Shown piece after piece: positions 42,143 through 50,821 of a stretch of DNA of 64,000 nucleotides. The notes beneath the pieces were generated by a model. It made no database searches. It saw only the letters and a list, made by a program, of their open reading frames with translations, and was not told where the DNA came from. The translations under genes and the position numbers were made by a program. The DNA comes from JAAYCI01 sp031549285 (GTDB lineage Bacteria > Bacillota > Clostridia > Oscillospirales > Ruminococcaceae). The stretch spans positions 14,604-78,603 of the forward strand of contig JAVBPZ010000008.1 of assembly GCA_031549285.1 (NCBI GenBank). The letters run 5' to 3'. Each line of letters starts with the position of its first letter. Within the stretch, counting starts at the first letter, position 1.

Positions 42143-43546
42143 TTACAAATCCACCTGCTGCAGTTTCCACACCGCATACAGGTAAACACGCAATGCCTGC
42201 AAAAGAGCCGTGCGGCGCACCGCCTCGTTTGCGCCGTGCACCTGCCCGGCGAACGGCGGTAGGGTTTCGTCCGGCGTGTCCGGCCCAAAGCTGACGGCGG
42301 AGCGGAACAGGCGGGCATAGGTGCCGCCGCCCATGGTATACGGCTGTACCGCGCGGCCGGTTACGGTGGCATATGCCCCCAGCAGCGTCTGGATGGCAGG
42401 GCTGTCCGCCGGGATATAGTAAGGTTCCATGGCAAGGCCCGGTACAAACTGGGCGCCGTACGGTTCGGCCGCCTGCCGCAACTGCGCTGTCAGCTGTGCG
42501 CCGGTGGTGGCGGTGGGAAAGCGGATATTGATATTCTGCCGCAGCCGGCCGTTCTCCAGCGCAATCATTCCGCCAATGCAGGTTAAAGGGCCGAATGCGC
42601 CGTCCGTGCAGGCGATAGACAGCCCGCTGCCGTCGGTGTGCCCATGCAGCCGGTGCAGCAGGCGCAAAAAGGATTCTTCTCCGGCGGTGCACAGCCTATT
42701 TTCCAGCAGGTAGCGGACCAGCAGGCCAATTGCGTTTACCGTGCCCTCCGGTTTGGACGCATGCCCGCCGATGCCGGTGGCCACCAGCCGGGCCAGGCCG
42801 TCCGCCGTTTTGTGCATCGTTACCTGCGGCGTGGGTTGCAGCGTGGCGGCGTCGGCTTTCACCAAACAGGTGGCGGTATCCGGAACCACATTGCTGGCCA
42901 CCCCGCCAAAAAATTCCACCAGATTGCCTGTTAGCGGAGAGGAGAGAAAATCCCCTGAAAAAATTCCTTTTTCCCCGTTACATACCGGGAAATCCGCATC
43001 CGGTGAAAAGCAAAACAGCGGCTGTGGGTTCTGCGCCAGATAATACGGCACGTCGGCCATATGGCTTTCTTCGTTACAACCCAGCAACACCCGCAGCCCG
43101 TACCGCAGCGGCAGGCCAGCCTCCGCAAAAAACTTTGCCAGATATAGGCACAGGATGCTGGGGCCTTTGTCGTCCAGCACACCACGCCCCATAAACCAGC
43201 CGTCCCGCTCACGCAGGGTATAGGGGTCTGCGCCCCAGCCGTCTCCCGGTGGCACCACATCCAGGTGGGTTATGGTGGCAAGGTGCCCGAAAGACTGCCC
43301 CGGCACCTCGGCCCAGCCCAGGTACCCGTCCCCCGTGTTTGTGGCCACGCCCCAGCGTGCCGCCATGCCCAGTGCGGCATCCAGTGCCGCACGCGGGCCA
43401 GGGCCAAAAGGCATGCCATCCTGTGGTGAACCCTCCACGCTGGGCACCGCCACCAGGGTGGCAAGATCGTTCCACATGGCGGTTTCGTTCTGGGCAATAA
43501 AGCGGTCTGCCAGCTCTAAAAATTCTGTATCAGTCAGCTGTGGCAT
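42143..43546 (-). CDS. M20 family dipeptidase (PepV/Sapep-like)
   Basis: This 467-residue zinc peptidase has ITHLDVVPPGDGWGADPY (metal His), GRGVLDDKGPSI (bridging Asp), LLGCNEESHMAD (catalytic Glu pair), FSPDADFPVCNGEKG and the C-terminal His in GQVHGANEAV. The lid domain lies between about residues 200 and 350. PepV/Sapep enzymes cleave dipeptides in the cytosol. The ATG at 43546 follows AGAGG (a modest site). It is divergent from the Na/Pi transporter gene. Confidence 0.9.
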   Translation of the reverse strand: MPQLTDTEFLELADRFIAQNETAMWNDLATLVAVPSVEGSPQDGMPFGPGPRAALDAALGMAARWGVATNTGDGYLGWAEVPGQSFGHLATITHLDVVPPGDGWGADPYTLRERDGWFMGRGVLDDKGPSILCLYLAKFFAEAGLPLRYGLRVLLGCNEESHMADVPYYLAQNPQPLFCFSPDADFPVCNGEKGIFSGDFLSSPLTGNLVEFFGGVASNVVPDTATCLVKADAATLQPTPQVTMHKTADGLARLVATGIGGHASKPEGTVNAIGLLVRYLLENRLCTAGEESFLRLLHRLHGHTDGSGLSIACTDGAFGPLTCIGGMIALENGRLRQNINIRFPTATTGAQLTAQLRQAAEPYGAQFVPGLAMEPYYIPADSPAIQTLLGAYATVTGRAVQPYTMGGGTYARLFRSAVSFGPDTPDETLPPFAGQVHGANEAVRRTALLQALRVYLYAVWKLQQVDL

Positions 43547-43705
43547 GTGGGCGCCTCTTTCGTCGTTATTTTTCCTGTGGCGGTGGGATAGTTCGCATAC
43601 AGTATACCATTCTTTATGCCGGCACACCAATGCTGCGGCGGGTGTACCCTTCATTTTTATTTCGTTTTTTTCTTCCGAAAGCTTTCATATATGGCTGGAT
43701 ATACC

Positions 43706-43735
43706 TTGCGCCGGGCAGGCGGCCGATGGTATACT
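43706..43735 (+). promoter_or_regulatory. Promoter of the Na/Pi cotransporter gene
   Basis: TTGCGC (43706-43711), 18 bases, TATACT (43730-43735) with a TGG extension; about 90 bases before the start codon. The remaining part of this 288-base divergent region shows no other feature. Confidence 0.7.
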
Positions 43736-43834
43736 ATTTCTTGTTGGGCGACATACCCCGCCATGCGGCGGCAGCGCGCGGGTATGTGGTCTGTGTACAA
43801 CAAAAAATTGGTGTGAACCACAACGGGGTGTCCC

Positions 43835-45679
43835 ATGTCTTTTTTAAGTGTTTTAACCTTGCTGGGCGGGCTGGCGCTGTTCCTGTATGGCATGACCATT
43901 ATGGGTTCTGGCCTGGAAAAGCTGGCCGGCAGCAAGCTGGAAAGTATTCTGCAGCGGCTGACATCTTCCACCATAAAGGGGGTTTTGCTGGGCGCTGCCA
44001 TCACGGCGATCATCCAGTCCTCCTCTGCCACCACGGTCATTACCATTGGTTTGGTAAACAGTGGCATCATGCAGTTTTCCCAGGCGCTGGGGGTCATCAT
44101 GGGGGCCAACATTGGCACCACCGTTACCGCGCAGATCCTGCGCCTGGGGGATATTTCCGGTGACAATTTTATCCTGCAGTTACTTAAACCCGCGGCCCTG
44201 GCCCCCACCATTGCGTTTGTGGGCATTATCCTGTATATGTTCTTTAAAAGCGCCAAAAAACGCAACGTGGGCCAGATTATGCTGGGGTTCGGCATTTTGT
44301 TTACCGGCATGTTTGCCATGGAGGGCGCGGTGCTGCCCCTGCGGGACAGCCCCTGGTTTATTGCCCTGTTCACCCAGCTGCAAAACCCGCTGCTGGGCAT
44401 TCTGGCCGGTACGCTGGTTACGGCGGTTATTCAGTCCTCCTCCGCATCGGTGGGCATTTTGCAGGCACTATCCGCTACCGGCGTGATTACCTGGTCCAGC
44501 GCTATTCCCATCATCCTGGGGCAGAACATCGGTACCTGCGCCACCGGGCTCATCGCGTCCACCGGCGCATCCCGTGCGGCCAAGCGGGTGGCGGTTTCCC
44601 ATCTGTATTTTAACATTATCGGCTCCGTAGTTTTTTGTATCGGCATCTATGGCTTTAAGGCGATTTTTGGTATACCAGCCTGGGAGGACACTGTCAGCCG
44701 CGGCGATATCGCGAATTTCCATACCATTTTTAACGTGGTATCCACCCTTCTTTTCATTCCGTTCAGCTGGGTGCTGGTAAAGCTGGCAGAGTGGACCGTG
44801 CCGGAGAAAAAGGGAGAAGTGCATCCGGAATTGACCGCCACCATACTGGACGAACGGCTGTACAACAGCCCGTCGGTGGCCATTGCCCAGGCGCGCAAGG
44901 CGGTGGAGCAAATGGCAGAGCTGGGCCTTTTGAACCAGCGCGAGGCCATTCCGCTGTTGTCCCAGTATAATGCGGAGATTGTGCAGCTGGCCCAGCAGCG
45001 GGAGGACGTTGTGGACAAGCTGGAGGTATCGGTGTCCAACTACCTGATTAACATGAACGACCTGGATTTAACCGAGGAAGAAAGCCGCGCGGTGACCACC
45101 CTGCTGAATTTTGTCACCGAGTTTGAACGTATCAGCGACTATGCCATCAACGTGGTGGAGCGCGCGGGCGAGATGCGGGACAAAGAAATTGTTTTTTCCG
45201 ACCGGGCAAAGTACGAGCTGGGCGTGCTAAGCGACGCGGTGGAGGAAATATTTGAGGTAATCATCCGCAGCTTTGCCCATGACGACCTGCTGGAGGCCGC
45301 CAAAGTAGAGCCGCTGGAAGAAACGATAGACCTGATATGCGAGACCCTGCGCGAAAAGCACATCGCCCGGCTGAAAGAAGGTTCCTGCAACATCGAGGCG
45401 GGCATCATCTTCCTGGAGGTACTGGCGGCGTATGAGCGCATTTCCGACCATTGCTCCAACGTGGCTGCCCGCATGATCAGCCTTTCGCAGGATGCAGACA
45501 GCTTTGACCCGCACGCCCTGCGCCGCGGCCTGCACGAGGGCACCGCTACACGGTACAATGAGTTGGCGGGCAAGTATAAGGAAGAGTATTATGCACGCAT
45601 AGCGGGCGAGGACCCGGGCCAGGAGGAAGTGGACGCGCCGGATGATGCGGATGATTATGAGCCGGTGACCGATGCGTAA
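43835..45679 (+). CDS. Na/phosphate cotransporter II family protein with PhoU domain
   Basis: The 614-residue protein has the duplicated NptA/YjbB membrane core (about residues 1-320, eight or so helices) with the two signature repeats TAIIQSSSATTVITIGLVNSG and TAVIQSSSASVGILQALSATG. From about 345 on there is a PhoU-like all-helical domain (QLAQQREDVVDKLEVSVSNYL, FVTEFERISDYAINVVERA, ISDHCSNVAARMI). Such fusions are thought to import or export phosphate. The start lies in a GTGTCCC context without a strong ribosome site; the in-frame ATG at 43835 is the only sensible one. The C terminus is acidic. Confidence 0.93.
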   Translation: MSFLSVLTLLGGLALFLYGMTIMGSGLEKLAGSKLESILQRLTSSTIKGVLLGAAITAIIQSSSATTVITIGLVNSGIMQFSQALGVIMGANIGTTVTAQILRLGDISGDNFILQLLKPAALAPTIAFVGIILYMFFKSAKKRNVGQIMLGFGILFTGMFAMEGAVLPLRDSPWFIALFTQLQNPLLGILAGTLVTAVIQSSSASVGILQALSATGVITWSSAIPIILGQNIGTCATGLIASTGASRAAKRVAVSHLYFNIIGSVVFCIGIYGFKAIFGIPAWEDTVSRGDIANFHTIFNVVSTLLFIPFSWVLVKLAEWTVPEKKGEVHPELTATILDERLYNSPSVAIAQARKAVEQMAELGLLNQREAIPLLSQYNAEIVQLAQQREDVVDKLEVSVSNYLINMNDLDLTEEESRAVTTLLNFVTEFERISDYAINVVERAGEMRDKEIVFSDRAKYELGVLSDAVEEIFEVIIRSFAHDDLLEAAKVEPLEETIDLICETLREKHIARLKEGSCNIEAGIIFLEVLAAYERISDHCSNVAARMISLSQDADSFDPHALRRGLHEGTATRYNELAGKYKEEYYARIAGEDPGQEEVDAPDDADDYEPVTDA

Positions 45680-45758
45680 ACAGGCGTTTCTGTGAGGCTG
45701 TGAAACAAACATGGAACAGAGTATATATACTATTAATAATAGGCAAAGTGAAAACACA

Positions 45759-45788
45759 AAACAGGTGGCAGCGTGTCGCCTGTTTTTG
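45759..45788 (+). terminator. Terminator of the Na/Pi cotransporter gene
   Basis: ACAGGTG pairs with CGCCTGT (one T-G pair) around GCAGCGTGT, followed by TTTTTGTATTTTT. It is about 80 bases past the stop codon. Confidence 0.8.
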
Positions 45789-45872
45789 TATTTTTGAGAA
45801 AAGCGGGAGAAAACCCAGGATGCAAACCGGGTGGGATAGGGCAGCGAAAGAATTCTTTGAAGAAAACCGCGG

Positions 45873-45901
45873 GGCACCCTCGTTATATTAGCGTGGGTGC
45901 C
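45873..45901. repeat. Short inverted repeat before the ECF sigma gene
   Basis: GGCACCC (45873-45879) and GGGTGCC (45895-45901) with a 15-base spacer containing TTATAT. It lies about 90 bases before the sigma gene and may overlap its promoter. The rest of this 310-base gap holds the terminator of the preceding gene. Confidence 0.5.
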
Positions 45902-45989
45902 GTGTTCCAAACCAAAACCAACCGCTGAAGGCTTTTGCAGGGGTGGGGTTTTGGCGGGAGCGCGGGGGGAAAGGTGGGTGGGGCGGCGC

Positions 45990-46541
45990 ATGACCGACCG
46001 GCAGTTCGGCGAGGTAGTATACCAGTATGAAAAACTGGTGTACACCATTTGTTACCAGTTCACCCACAACCACCACACCGCCCAGGACCTGGCACAGGAG
46101 ACTTTTTTGTCGGCCTACAGCCACATGGACAGCTGCCCACAGGACAACATGAAACCCTGGCTGGCACGCATTGCCGCCAACAAGGCAAAGGACTTTTTGA
46201 AAAGCGCATACAACCGGCGGGTGCAGGCAACACAGCACGACGCCCTGCCAGAGGAAAACGGCGCGCTGTTCCTGTCGGACGCGCGGCCAGAGGACATCAC
46301 CATCCAAAAGGAACAGCTGGTGTGCATCCGGCAGGATATTCTGGCGCTGAAGGAACCATACCATCAGGTGGCGGTGCTGTATTTCCTGCAGGAGCAGACG
46401 GTGGAGGAAATTTCCCGCCGGCTGGAGCGCCCGCCCAAAACGGTGCACACCCAGCTGTACCGCGCGAAACACATACTGCAGGAAAAGATGAAGGGAGGGA
46501 GCGGCGATGGATCTGTTTCGGAAAGACGGTCACCTGAGTGA
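45990..46541 (+). CDS. ECF-type RNA polymerase sigma factor
   Basis: The 183-residue protein has region 2 (EKLVYTICYQFTHNHHTAQDLAQETFLSAYSHMDS, with the DLAQETFL -10-recognition core) and region 4 (LKEPYHQVAVLYFLQEQTVEEISRRLERPPKTVHTQLYRAKHILQEKM), and nothing else, as in ECF sigma factors. The ATG at 45990 follows AAAGGTGGG; an upstream Met lacks a site. It overlaps the next gene, an anti-sigma factor, by 35 bases, as is usual for sigma/anti-sigma pairs. Three envelope protein genes follow on the same strand and may be its targets. Confidence 0.93.
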   Translation: MTDRQFGEVVYQYEKLVYTICYQFTHNHHTAQDLAQETFLSAYSHMDSCPQDNMKPWLARIAANKAKDFLKSAYNRRVQATQHDALPEENGALFLSDARPEDITIQKEQLVCIRQDILALKEPYHQVAVLYFLQEQTVEEISRRLERPPKTVHTQLYRAKHILQEKMKGGSGDGSVSERRSPE

Positions 46542-47130
46542 CGCGGGCTTCGCGGCTCTCGTGGATGGCAAGCTGGACGAAGTACAGCGGCTGGAAGCCG
46601 CCGAGCATCTGGGATTTTGCGATACCTGCATGCTGCAATATTGCGAGTTACTGACGCCGGACGTGATGCTGGCTCCACCAGAACCACTGGCCCAGCCTGT
46701 GCTGCGCCGCCGCCGGCAAAAGGCACTGCGCACCATCTGGGGAAAAACCGCCATGGTGGCGGCCGCCGCGGTGCTGGCGGTGGGCGTGTGGATGATGGGC
46801 GCCTTGGGCCTGCCATATGCCGCGCAAAACAGCCTTCCGGATGCGCCTGCACCGGCCGCGGTGCCACAGGCGGACCAGGCCGCGGCGGAGGAAGCTGCCA
46901 TAGAAAACCCTCTGAGCGTTGTTCTGAACAAAACCGGCGCCGCACTGACCGGCTGGTTTGCCTGGTACCCGCAGGCGGACGACACCGCCCAGCCGCAGCA
47001 AACCGCGCCGGTATCCACGGCGCAGGACAAGGCAGAGGACGTTTTCAAAAAACCGGCCATGCCGCAGCCGCACCAAAATGAACAAGACGCTTCCTCGCCG
47101 GAATCCTCCTGCGAGTCTCAGGCGGCCTGA
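46507..47130 (+). CDS. Anti-sigma factor, membrane-anchored, zinc-finger type
   Basis: The 207-residue protein has a cytosolic N-terminal part with H-x3-C-x2-C (AAEHLGFCDTCMLQYCELL, residues 32-47), the pattern of zinc-containing anti-sigma domains. One membrane helix (about 82-105) and an Ala/Pro/Gln-rich outer part follow. It overlaps the sigma gene by 35 bases, so the two are translated together. It should hold the sigma factor at the membrane until a signal arrives. The outer part has no recognisable sensor domain. GGGAGGGAGCGGCG precedes the ATG. Confidence 0.88.
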   Translation: MDLFRKDGHLSDAGFAALVDGKLDEVQRLEAAEHLGFCDTCMLQYCELLTPDVMLAPPEPLAQPVLRRRRQKALRTIWGKTAMVAAAAVLAVGVWMMGALGLPYAAQNSLPDAPAPAAVPQADQAAAEEAAIENPLSVVLNKTGAALTGWFAWYPQADDTAQPQQTAPVSTAQDKAEDVFKKPAMPQPHQNEQDASSPESSCESQAA

Positions 47131-47317
47131 AAGTTTTCGTCTCTGCTGCGCGCACGAAACATCTGCAGGTCCTGTACCACAGGGGACAGAGTAACAGCAA
47201 GTGTGGATGCGCACAAAGAAACAAAGGCCAAGGGAACAAAAACGTACCGACCAAGCGTGCATACCCCAAACGCTCCTATGATGCACAACAAAATAATTAC
47301 TCAATGAGGTGGCAATC

Positions 47318-47872
47318 ATGAAAAAGAACGCATTTCTTACCTTCTGCTGCGCGGTATTCCCGGGCTGCGGCCAGATGTACCAGGGCTATATGCGGCGCGG
47401 TGTTTCGCTGCTGGCATGGTTTTTTGCGGTCATCACGCTGTCCACGCTGACCAACGTGTATGTCCTGAACCTGATGCTGCCGGTCATTTGGGCCTACAGC
47501 TTCTTCGATACCTTCAACATCCGCTCCCTCAGCGATGCCCAGCGGGTTGCTTTTGTGGATGACTTTATCCCCAGCGGGACCTGGCTACGCCAGAACAAGA
47601 TGGACGGGTTTTTGCGGGGCGGCCGCGCGGGAAAAATCTTTGGCTGGGCGTGCATTGTCATCGGCGCGCTTATCCTGTACCAGAACTTTTTCCAAAACAC
47701 CTACTATTTCTTCCGCGAGCGGTATCCGTTCATCGGGTATTGGGTCAGCAGCCTGCCGGCCTTGATTGTAGCGGCGGCGGTCATCATCCTGGGCATATGG
47801 ATGTTGCGCAGCAAGAAAAAACCGCCCGCAGAGGAAGACGACGCGACCTTTGGCGGTGATGACCATGCGTAA
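47318..47872 (+). CDS. TM2-like multi-pass membrane protein
   Basis: The 184-residue protein begins MKKNAFLTFCCAVFPGCGQMYQGYMRRGVSLLAWFFAVITL, the GxGQ-x-YxGxxxxG pattern of TM2/YozB-type membrane proteins with a short loop. About four helices follow, and the tail is acidic. Function unknown. The ATG at 47318 follows GAGGTGG. It lies 186 bases after the anti-sigma gene; this spacer shows no clear terminator, so it may belong to the sigma operon. Its stop overlaps the start of the next small gene. Confidence 0.85.
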   Translation: MKKNAFLTFCCAVFPGCGQMYQGYMRRGVSLLAWFFAVITLSTLTNVYVLNLMLPVIWAYSFFDTFNIRSLSDAQRVAFVDDFIPSGTWLRQNKMDGFLRGGRAGKIFGWACIVIGALILYQNFFQNTYYFFRERYPFIGYWVSSLPALIVAAAVIILGIWMLRSKKKPPAEEDDATFGGDDHA

Positions 47873-48062
47873 ACTTGCCCGGCCGCATTGGCCGCTGCCC
47901 CGTCCGTTTTCGCTGTCCACATCGGACGGCTGGCGGCGCTGCCGGTGCTTGCCTGTTTGGCTGCCGGCGGTGGCGGCGGCGTGCCTGGCCGCCGGTGTGC
48001 TGGGGCTTGCCCTGGTTCGCCGCAATGCCAACCCAATATGTATCGTGGAGGATCACTCATGA
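47865..48062 (+). CDS. Small membrane protein (65 aa), translationally coupled on both sides
   Basis: The ATG at 47865 lies inside the end of the preceding gene (TAA at 47870-47872), and the TGA at 48060-48062 overlaps the ATG of the next gene (ATGA). That double overlap is the main reason to call it real. The protein has a basic N-terminal half (MRKLARPHWPLPRPF, then RRCRC) and one hydrophobic helix (about 32-53, CLPVWLPAVAAACLAAGVLGLAL). No family is recognised. The ribosome site is weak (GGCGGTG). Confidence 0.65.
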   Translation: MRKLARPHWPLPRPFSLSTSDGWRRCRCLPVWLPAVAAACLAAGVLGLALVRRNANPICIVEDHS

Positions 48063-49159
48063 AGAAAAAGGAACTGCTGCCACCGGAGCAACAGGGCGAA
48101 ATGCCCGCCGCACAACCGGAGGCTGCCGCACAGACCGGGCAGGCACCGCCTGCCAAAGCGGGCGGCCCTGCCCTGCCCACTGGAACCTACCCGCCGGCCA
48201 ATACCCCCATGCCGCCCGCGCCGCCGGCTCCTCAGCCACCGCCGCCACCCGCAAAGGTGCGCCGCGTGGGTACCATTACCATGTCCCTGTGCCTGATTGC
48301 CGCCGGGGTATTGCTGGTATTGTGGGTGTTCATCCCGTCTATCGACTATATTACCATTGCCCGCCTGTCGCCGGTCATTCTGGTGTTTTTGGGCATTGAA
48401 ATTTTGGTGGCAAACACAGTGTACCGTGGGGACAAGCTGAAATACGACGGCCTTAGCATTTTCATCTGCCTGCTGCTTATTGGCGCCAGCCTGGTGGTGG
48501 CGGTGGTGCCGCAGCTGGTGTATAACGAAATAGAAGGAAACCGTGCCTCCCGCCGCCTGTCGGTGGAGCTGGAGGACCGCGGATACGAGGCTCTGCGTGC
48601 TGCCGGGGTAGAGTTTGACTCGCTGGAGTTTTATGTGGAGGCATACGGCGACGGCGTGGACACCGAGATGACTGCACAGGATATTCAGCCGGAGCAGTAT
48701 GTGCAGTTCCGCATTTACTTTGGGAATGATTATAAGGACAAGAACGCTTTCCTGGCGGATGTGGCAAAGGTGACCAAGGCACTGCAGGCGATTGCACCGC
48801 ATATTGATTATGCCAGTTTTTACAGCTATGGCCTTAGCGGCGAATATGACGGGAACTATACAGGCGACGAACATTACGAACTGACCCTGCAAAATCGCCA
48901 CCAGTTCGCCGAGCCCGTTACCCGCTGGGCCGACCAGGTGTATACTACCTACTGGGCCGAGGACGAGGGGTATTATATCAGCGAGTGGGAGCACGAGGAC
49001 CGCCTGCAAAACCCTGAAAATTATCGCCTGGTGGAAATAGAAGAAGAAATACAGGACATTTCCCTGCCGGAGGTGGGTACCTCCCTCCCTGAGCCGGTTT
49101 CCGAGGAGGAAGACAGCGCGGCTGCTTCGGCACCCACAAGCCTTTCCATAGCGGCCTGA
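48059..49159 (+). CDS. Proline-rich membrane protein of unknown function
   Basis: The 366-residue protein starts with a cytosolic Pro/Ala/Gln-rich stretch (about 1-72, including a PAPPAPQPPPPPAK run), then three or four membrane helices (about 78-102, 106-126, 136-158), then an outer domain of about 200 residues rich in Tyr, Asp and Glu with no match I recognise. The ATG overlaps the stop of the small gene before it; GGAGG lies 7 bases upstream. Last gene of the run that starts with the ECF sigma factor. Its first part resembles phage-shock or DUF5668-type membrane proteins only loosely. Confidence 0.85.
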   Translation: MKKKELLPPEQQGEMPAAQPEAAAQTGQAPPAKAGGPALPTGTYPPANTPMPPAPPAPQPPPPPAKVRRVGTITMSLCLIAAGVLLVLWVFIPSIDYITIARLSPVILVFLGIEILVANTVYRGDKLKYDGLSIFICLLLIGASLVVAVVPQLVYNEIEGNRASRRLSVELEDRGYEALRAAGVEFDSLEFYVEAYGDGVDTEMTAQDIQPEQYVQFRIYFGNDYKDKNAFLADVAKVTKALQAIAPHIDYASFYSYGLSGEYDGNYTGDEHYELTLQNRHQFAEPVTRWADQVYTTYWAEDEGYYISEWEHEDRLQNPENYRLVEIEEEIQDISLPEVGTSLPEPVSEEEDSAAASAPTSLSIAA

Positions 49160-49271
49160 ATGGTGCAAGTGGCGCCCGGCGGTTCCGCAGTTCCATGCCG
49201 CCTGGCCTGCTGCAGCACCGTACCGCTGCCCACTTTCTTCGGTATATCGTTGCCGGGCCTATGCCTGGCGA

Positions 49272-49344
49272 ACCAAAGCCCACCCCAAAACCGTGTGTTG
49301 CCGCTGCGCTGGTTGGCAACGACAGTTTTGGGGTGGGCTTTGGT
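49272..49344. repeat. 20-bp perfect inverted repeat forming a long hairpin
   Basis: The 20 bases at 49272-49291 (ACCAAAGCCCACCCCAAAAC) are exactly complementary to 49325-49344. The 33-base interior can form a second stem (GTTGCC with GGCAAC, 6 bp). No T run follows on either strand. It lies in a 364-base region between the proline-rich protein gene and the 3D-domain gene; the rest holds only the promoter of the latter. Confidence 0.85.
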
Positions 49345-49429
49345 GTGGCGGTGGTGCAAACACAGGCGAAGCAGCGGAAAGCAAACGACGCAGAAGCGCA
49401 AGAATGCAGCTAAAAATGGCGAAAACCCC

Positions 49430-49457
49430 TTGCATTTCAAAAAAATAGTGCTATAGT
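49430..49457 (+). promoter_or_regulatory. Promoter of the 3D-domain gene
   Basis: TTGCAT (49430-49435), 16 bases, TATAGT (49452-49457), about 60 bases before the start codon. Confidence 0.7.
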
Positions 49458-49523
49458 ATAAGAACCAAAACCGCCGGTAGCAAGCCGTGCGCCGGCGAAA
49501 CAGCGGTTGTTGAAGAGGCGCGC

Positions 49524-50174
49524 ATGCTTAAAAAACACAGCGACAAAGCAGCGAACATGCTGAATAAGGTGAAAGCAGCGTTTACCGAAAAAAACGCAAA
49601 GGTTGCTATTTCGGTGCTGACAGCCGCCACCGTGTTGGCCGCGGGGGGCTTTTTTTGGAGTGCGCAAAGCTACCAGGCAGAGGCAATGTACGCCGCCTAC
49701 GACGAGGCGCAGCTGCAGGAACAACTGGAAATGGCAACCGAGCTGCAGACGCTGCGCCTGCAGCTGGCCCAGGCCCAGGCCGAGAACGAAACCCTGCGTA
49801 CAGAAAAAGAAACGAACGAAGACCTGGCCGCCGCGCAGCAGGCGCTGTCGGAGGGGTTGTCGCTGGAGTACATTGGCGAATATAAAACCACCGCTTACTG
49901 CTGCGAGGTGTACCCGCATATCTGCGGCGGCAACGGGGTTACGGCATCCGGCACGGTGCCCACACCGGGCATTACCTGCGCGGCGGACTGGAATGTGCTG
50001 CCGCCCGGCACCTGGCTGTACATAGAGGACGTGGGCGTGCGCCGTGTGGAGGATAGCGGCAGTGCCATCAAGGGAAACCGGCTGGATATTGCCATAGATA
50101 CCCACGAAAACGCCCTGCGCTGGTCCGGCATGGGTACCCACCGGGTGTGGGTTCTGCTGCCGGCGGAGGAATAA
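49524..50174 (+). CDS. 3D-domain cell-wall protein (double-psi beta barrel)
   Basis: The 216-residue protein has a basic start, one membrane helix (about 28-46), a coiled coil (EAQLQEQLEMATELQTLRLQLAQAQAENETLRTEKETNEDLAAAQQALSEG region, about 60-112), then a 3D domain (about 115-212): YKTTAYCCEVYPHICGGNG, ITCAADWNVLPPGTWLYIEDVG, RRVEDSGSAIKGNRLDIAID with the three conserved Asp. Such domains, as in YabE/YocH/Rpf-like proteins, act on peptidoglycan (lytic transglycosylase-type). AAGAGG precedes the ATG. Outer-face location is expected. Confidence 0.9.
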   Translation: MLKKHSDKAANMLNKVKAAFTEKNAKVAISVLTAATVLAAGGFFWSAQSYQAEAMYAAYDEAQLQEQLEMATELQTLRLQLAQAQAENETLRTEKETNEDLAAAQQALSEGLSLEYIGEYKTTAYCCEVYPHICGGNGVTASGTVPTPGITCAADWNVLPPGTWLYIEDVGVRRVEDSGSAIKGNRLDIAIDTHENALRWSGMGTHRVWVLLPAEE

Positions 50175-50226
50175 GCCCGGCGCATGGGGGAGGGCTGCCT
50201 CCGTGTAAAAAGCGCACACTAAAACC

Positions 50227-50259
50227 TGCCGCAGGGGTGTTTGCTTCTGCGGCATTTTT
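50227..50259 (+). terminator. Terminator after the 3D-domain gene
   Basis: TGCCGCAG (50227-50234) pairs with CTGCGGCA (50247-50254), followed by TTTTT. About 50 bases after the stop codon. The following stretch up to the tRNA holds a weak inverted repeat (TACCCT/AGGGTA) and T-rich sequence but nothing I can name. Confidence 0.8.
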
Positions 50260-50450
50260 CTGCCGTTTTGCCCGCCGGCCGGTTGCTTTTCAAAAAAAAA
50301 CGTGCTACCCTATATCTATCATTACAAAAAGAATGGTAGGGTATTCCACTGCAGAGCCGCAGGGGTAGTATACTATTCTGGGCCCGCCTTGCTTGGTCCT
50401 GCAAAAGCAGAGCTTTTTGCGCGGCTATCGCTTCGTTGGTTAATAAATAC

Positions 50451-50527
50451 GCCCCTGTACCTCACCTGGATAGAGGGTCCGCCTCCTAAGCGGAACGTAG
50501 TGCGTTCGAGTCGCGCCAGGGGTGCCA
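50451..50527 (+). tRNA. tRNA-Arg (anticodon CCT)
   Basis: The acceptor GCCCCTG pairs with CAGGGGT (top pair G-T), the anticodon stem TCCGC/GCGGA encloses loop CTCCTAA with CCT at 50485-50487, a T-arm with TTCGAGT follows, and CCA is encoded at the end. It reads the rare Arg codon AGG. A possible promoter box lies close upstream, but it is not clear. Confidence 0.92.
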
Positions 50528-50529
50528 CA

Positions 50530-50562
50530 ATGCCGATACTTCGCAGGAGTTTCGGCGTTTTT
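50530..50562 (+). terminator. Terminator after tRNA-Arg
   Basis: GCCGA (50532-50536) pairs with TCGGC (50552-50556), followed by GTTTTTC. It lies just after the tRNA 3' end. Confidence 0.65.
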
Positions 50563-50692
50563 CATAGGATGAATTTCATTTGCCAGAAATGTTGACCAGT
50601 GGTGAAAATGGACGCAAACGCAGCGGCAGAAAAAAGCAGAGCGAAGAAGTACTGGCGGCCCTAAAACAGGTTTTGAAAACAACCCAAAGTGT

Positions 50693-50704
50693 CATACCGG
50701 TATG
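50693..50704. repeat. 12-bp palindrome CATACCGGTATG before the GH1 gene
   Basis: A perfect 12-bp palindrome lies about 120 bases before the GH1 start, downstream of a TTGAAA hexamer. It could be an operator for a sugar-responsive repressor; nothing else in the 294 bases between the tRNA and the gene stands out apart from the tRNA terminator. Confidence 0.45.
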
Positions 50705-50821
50705 GTGTTGAAGCCGGCGGAAGCAAAATGGGAAGGCGGCCCCACCAAACCTGCAATTGTTTTTGGCAGAATATGGGGTGCCGAAAAATACGCGCACCCA
50801 AACAATGGGGAGGGTAAAACG

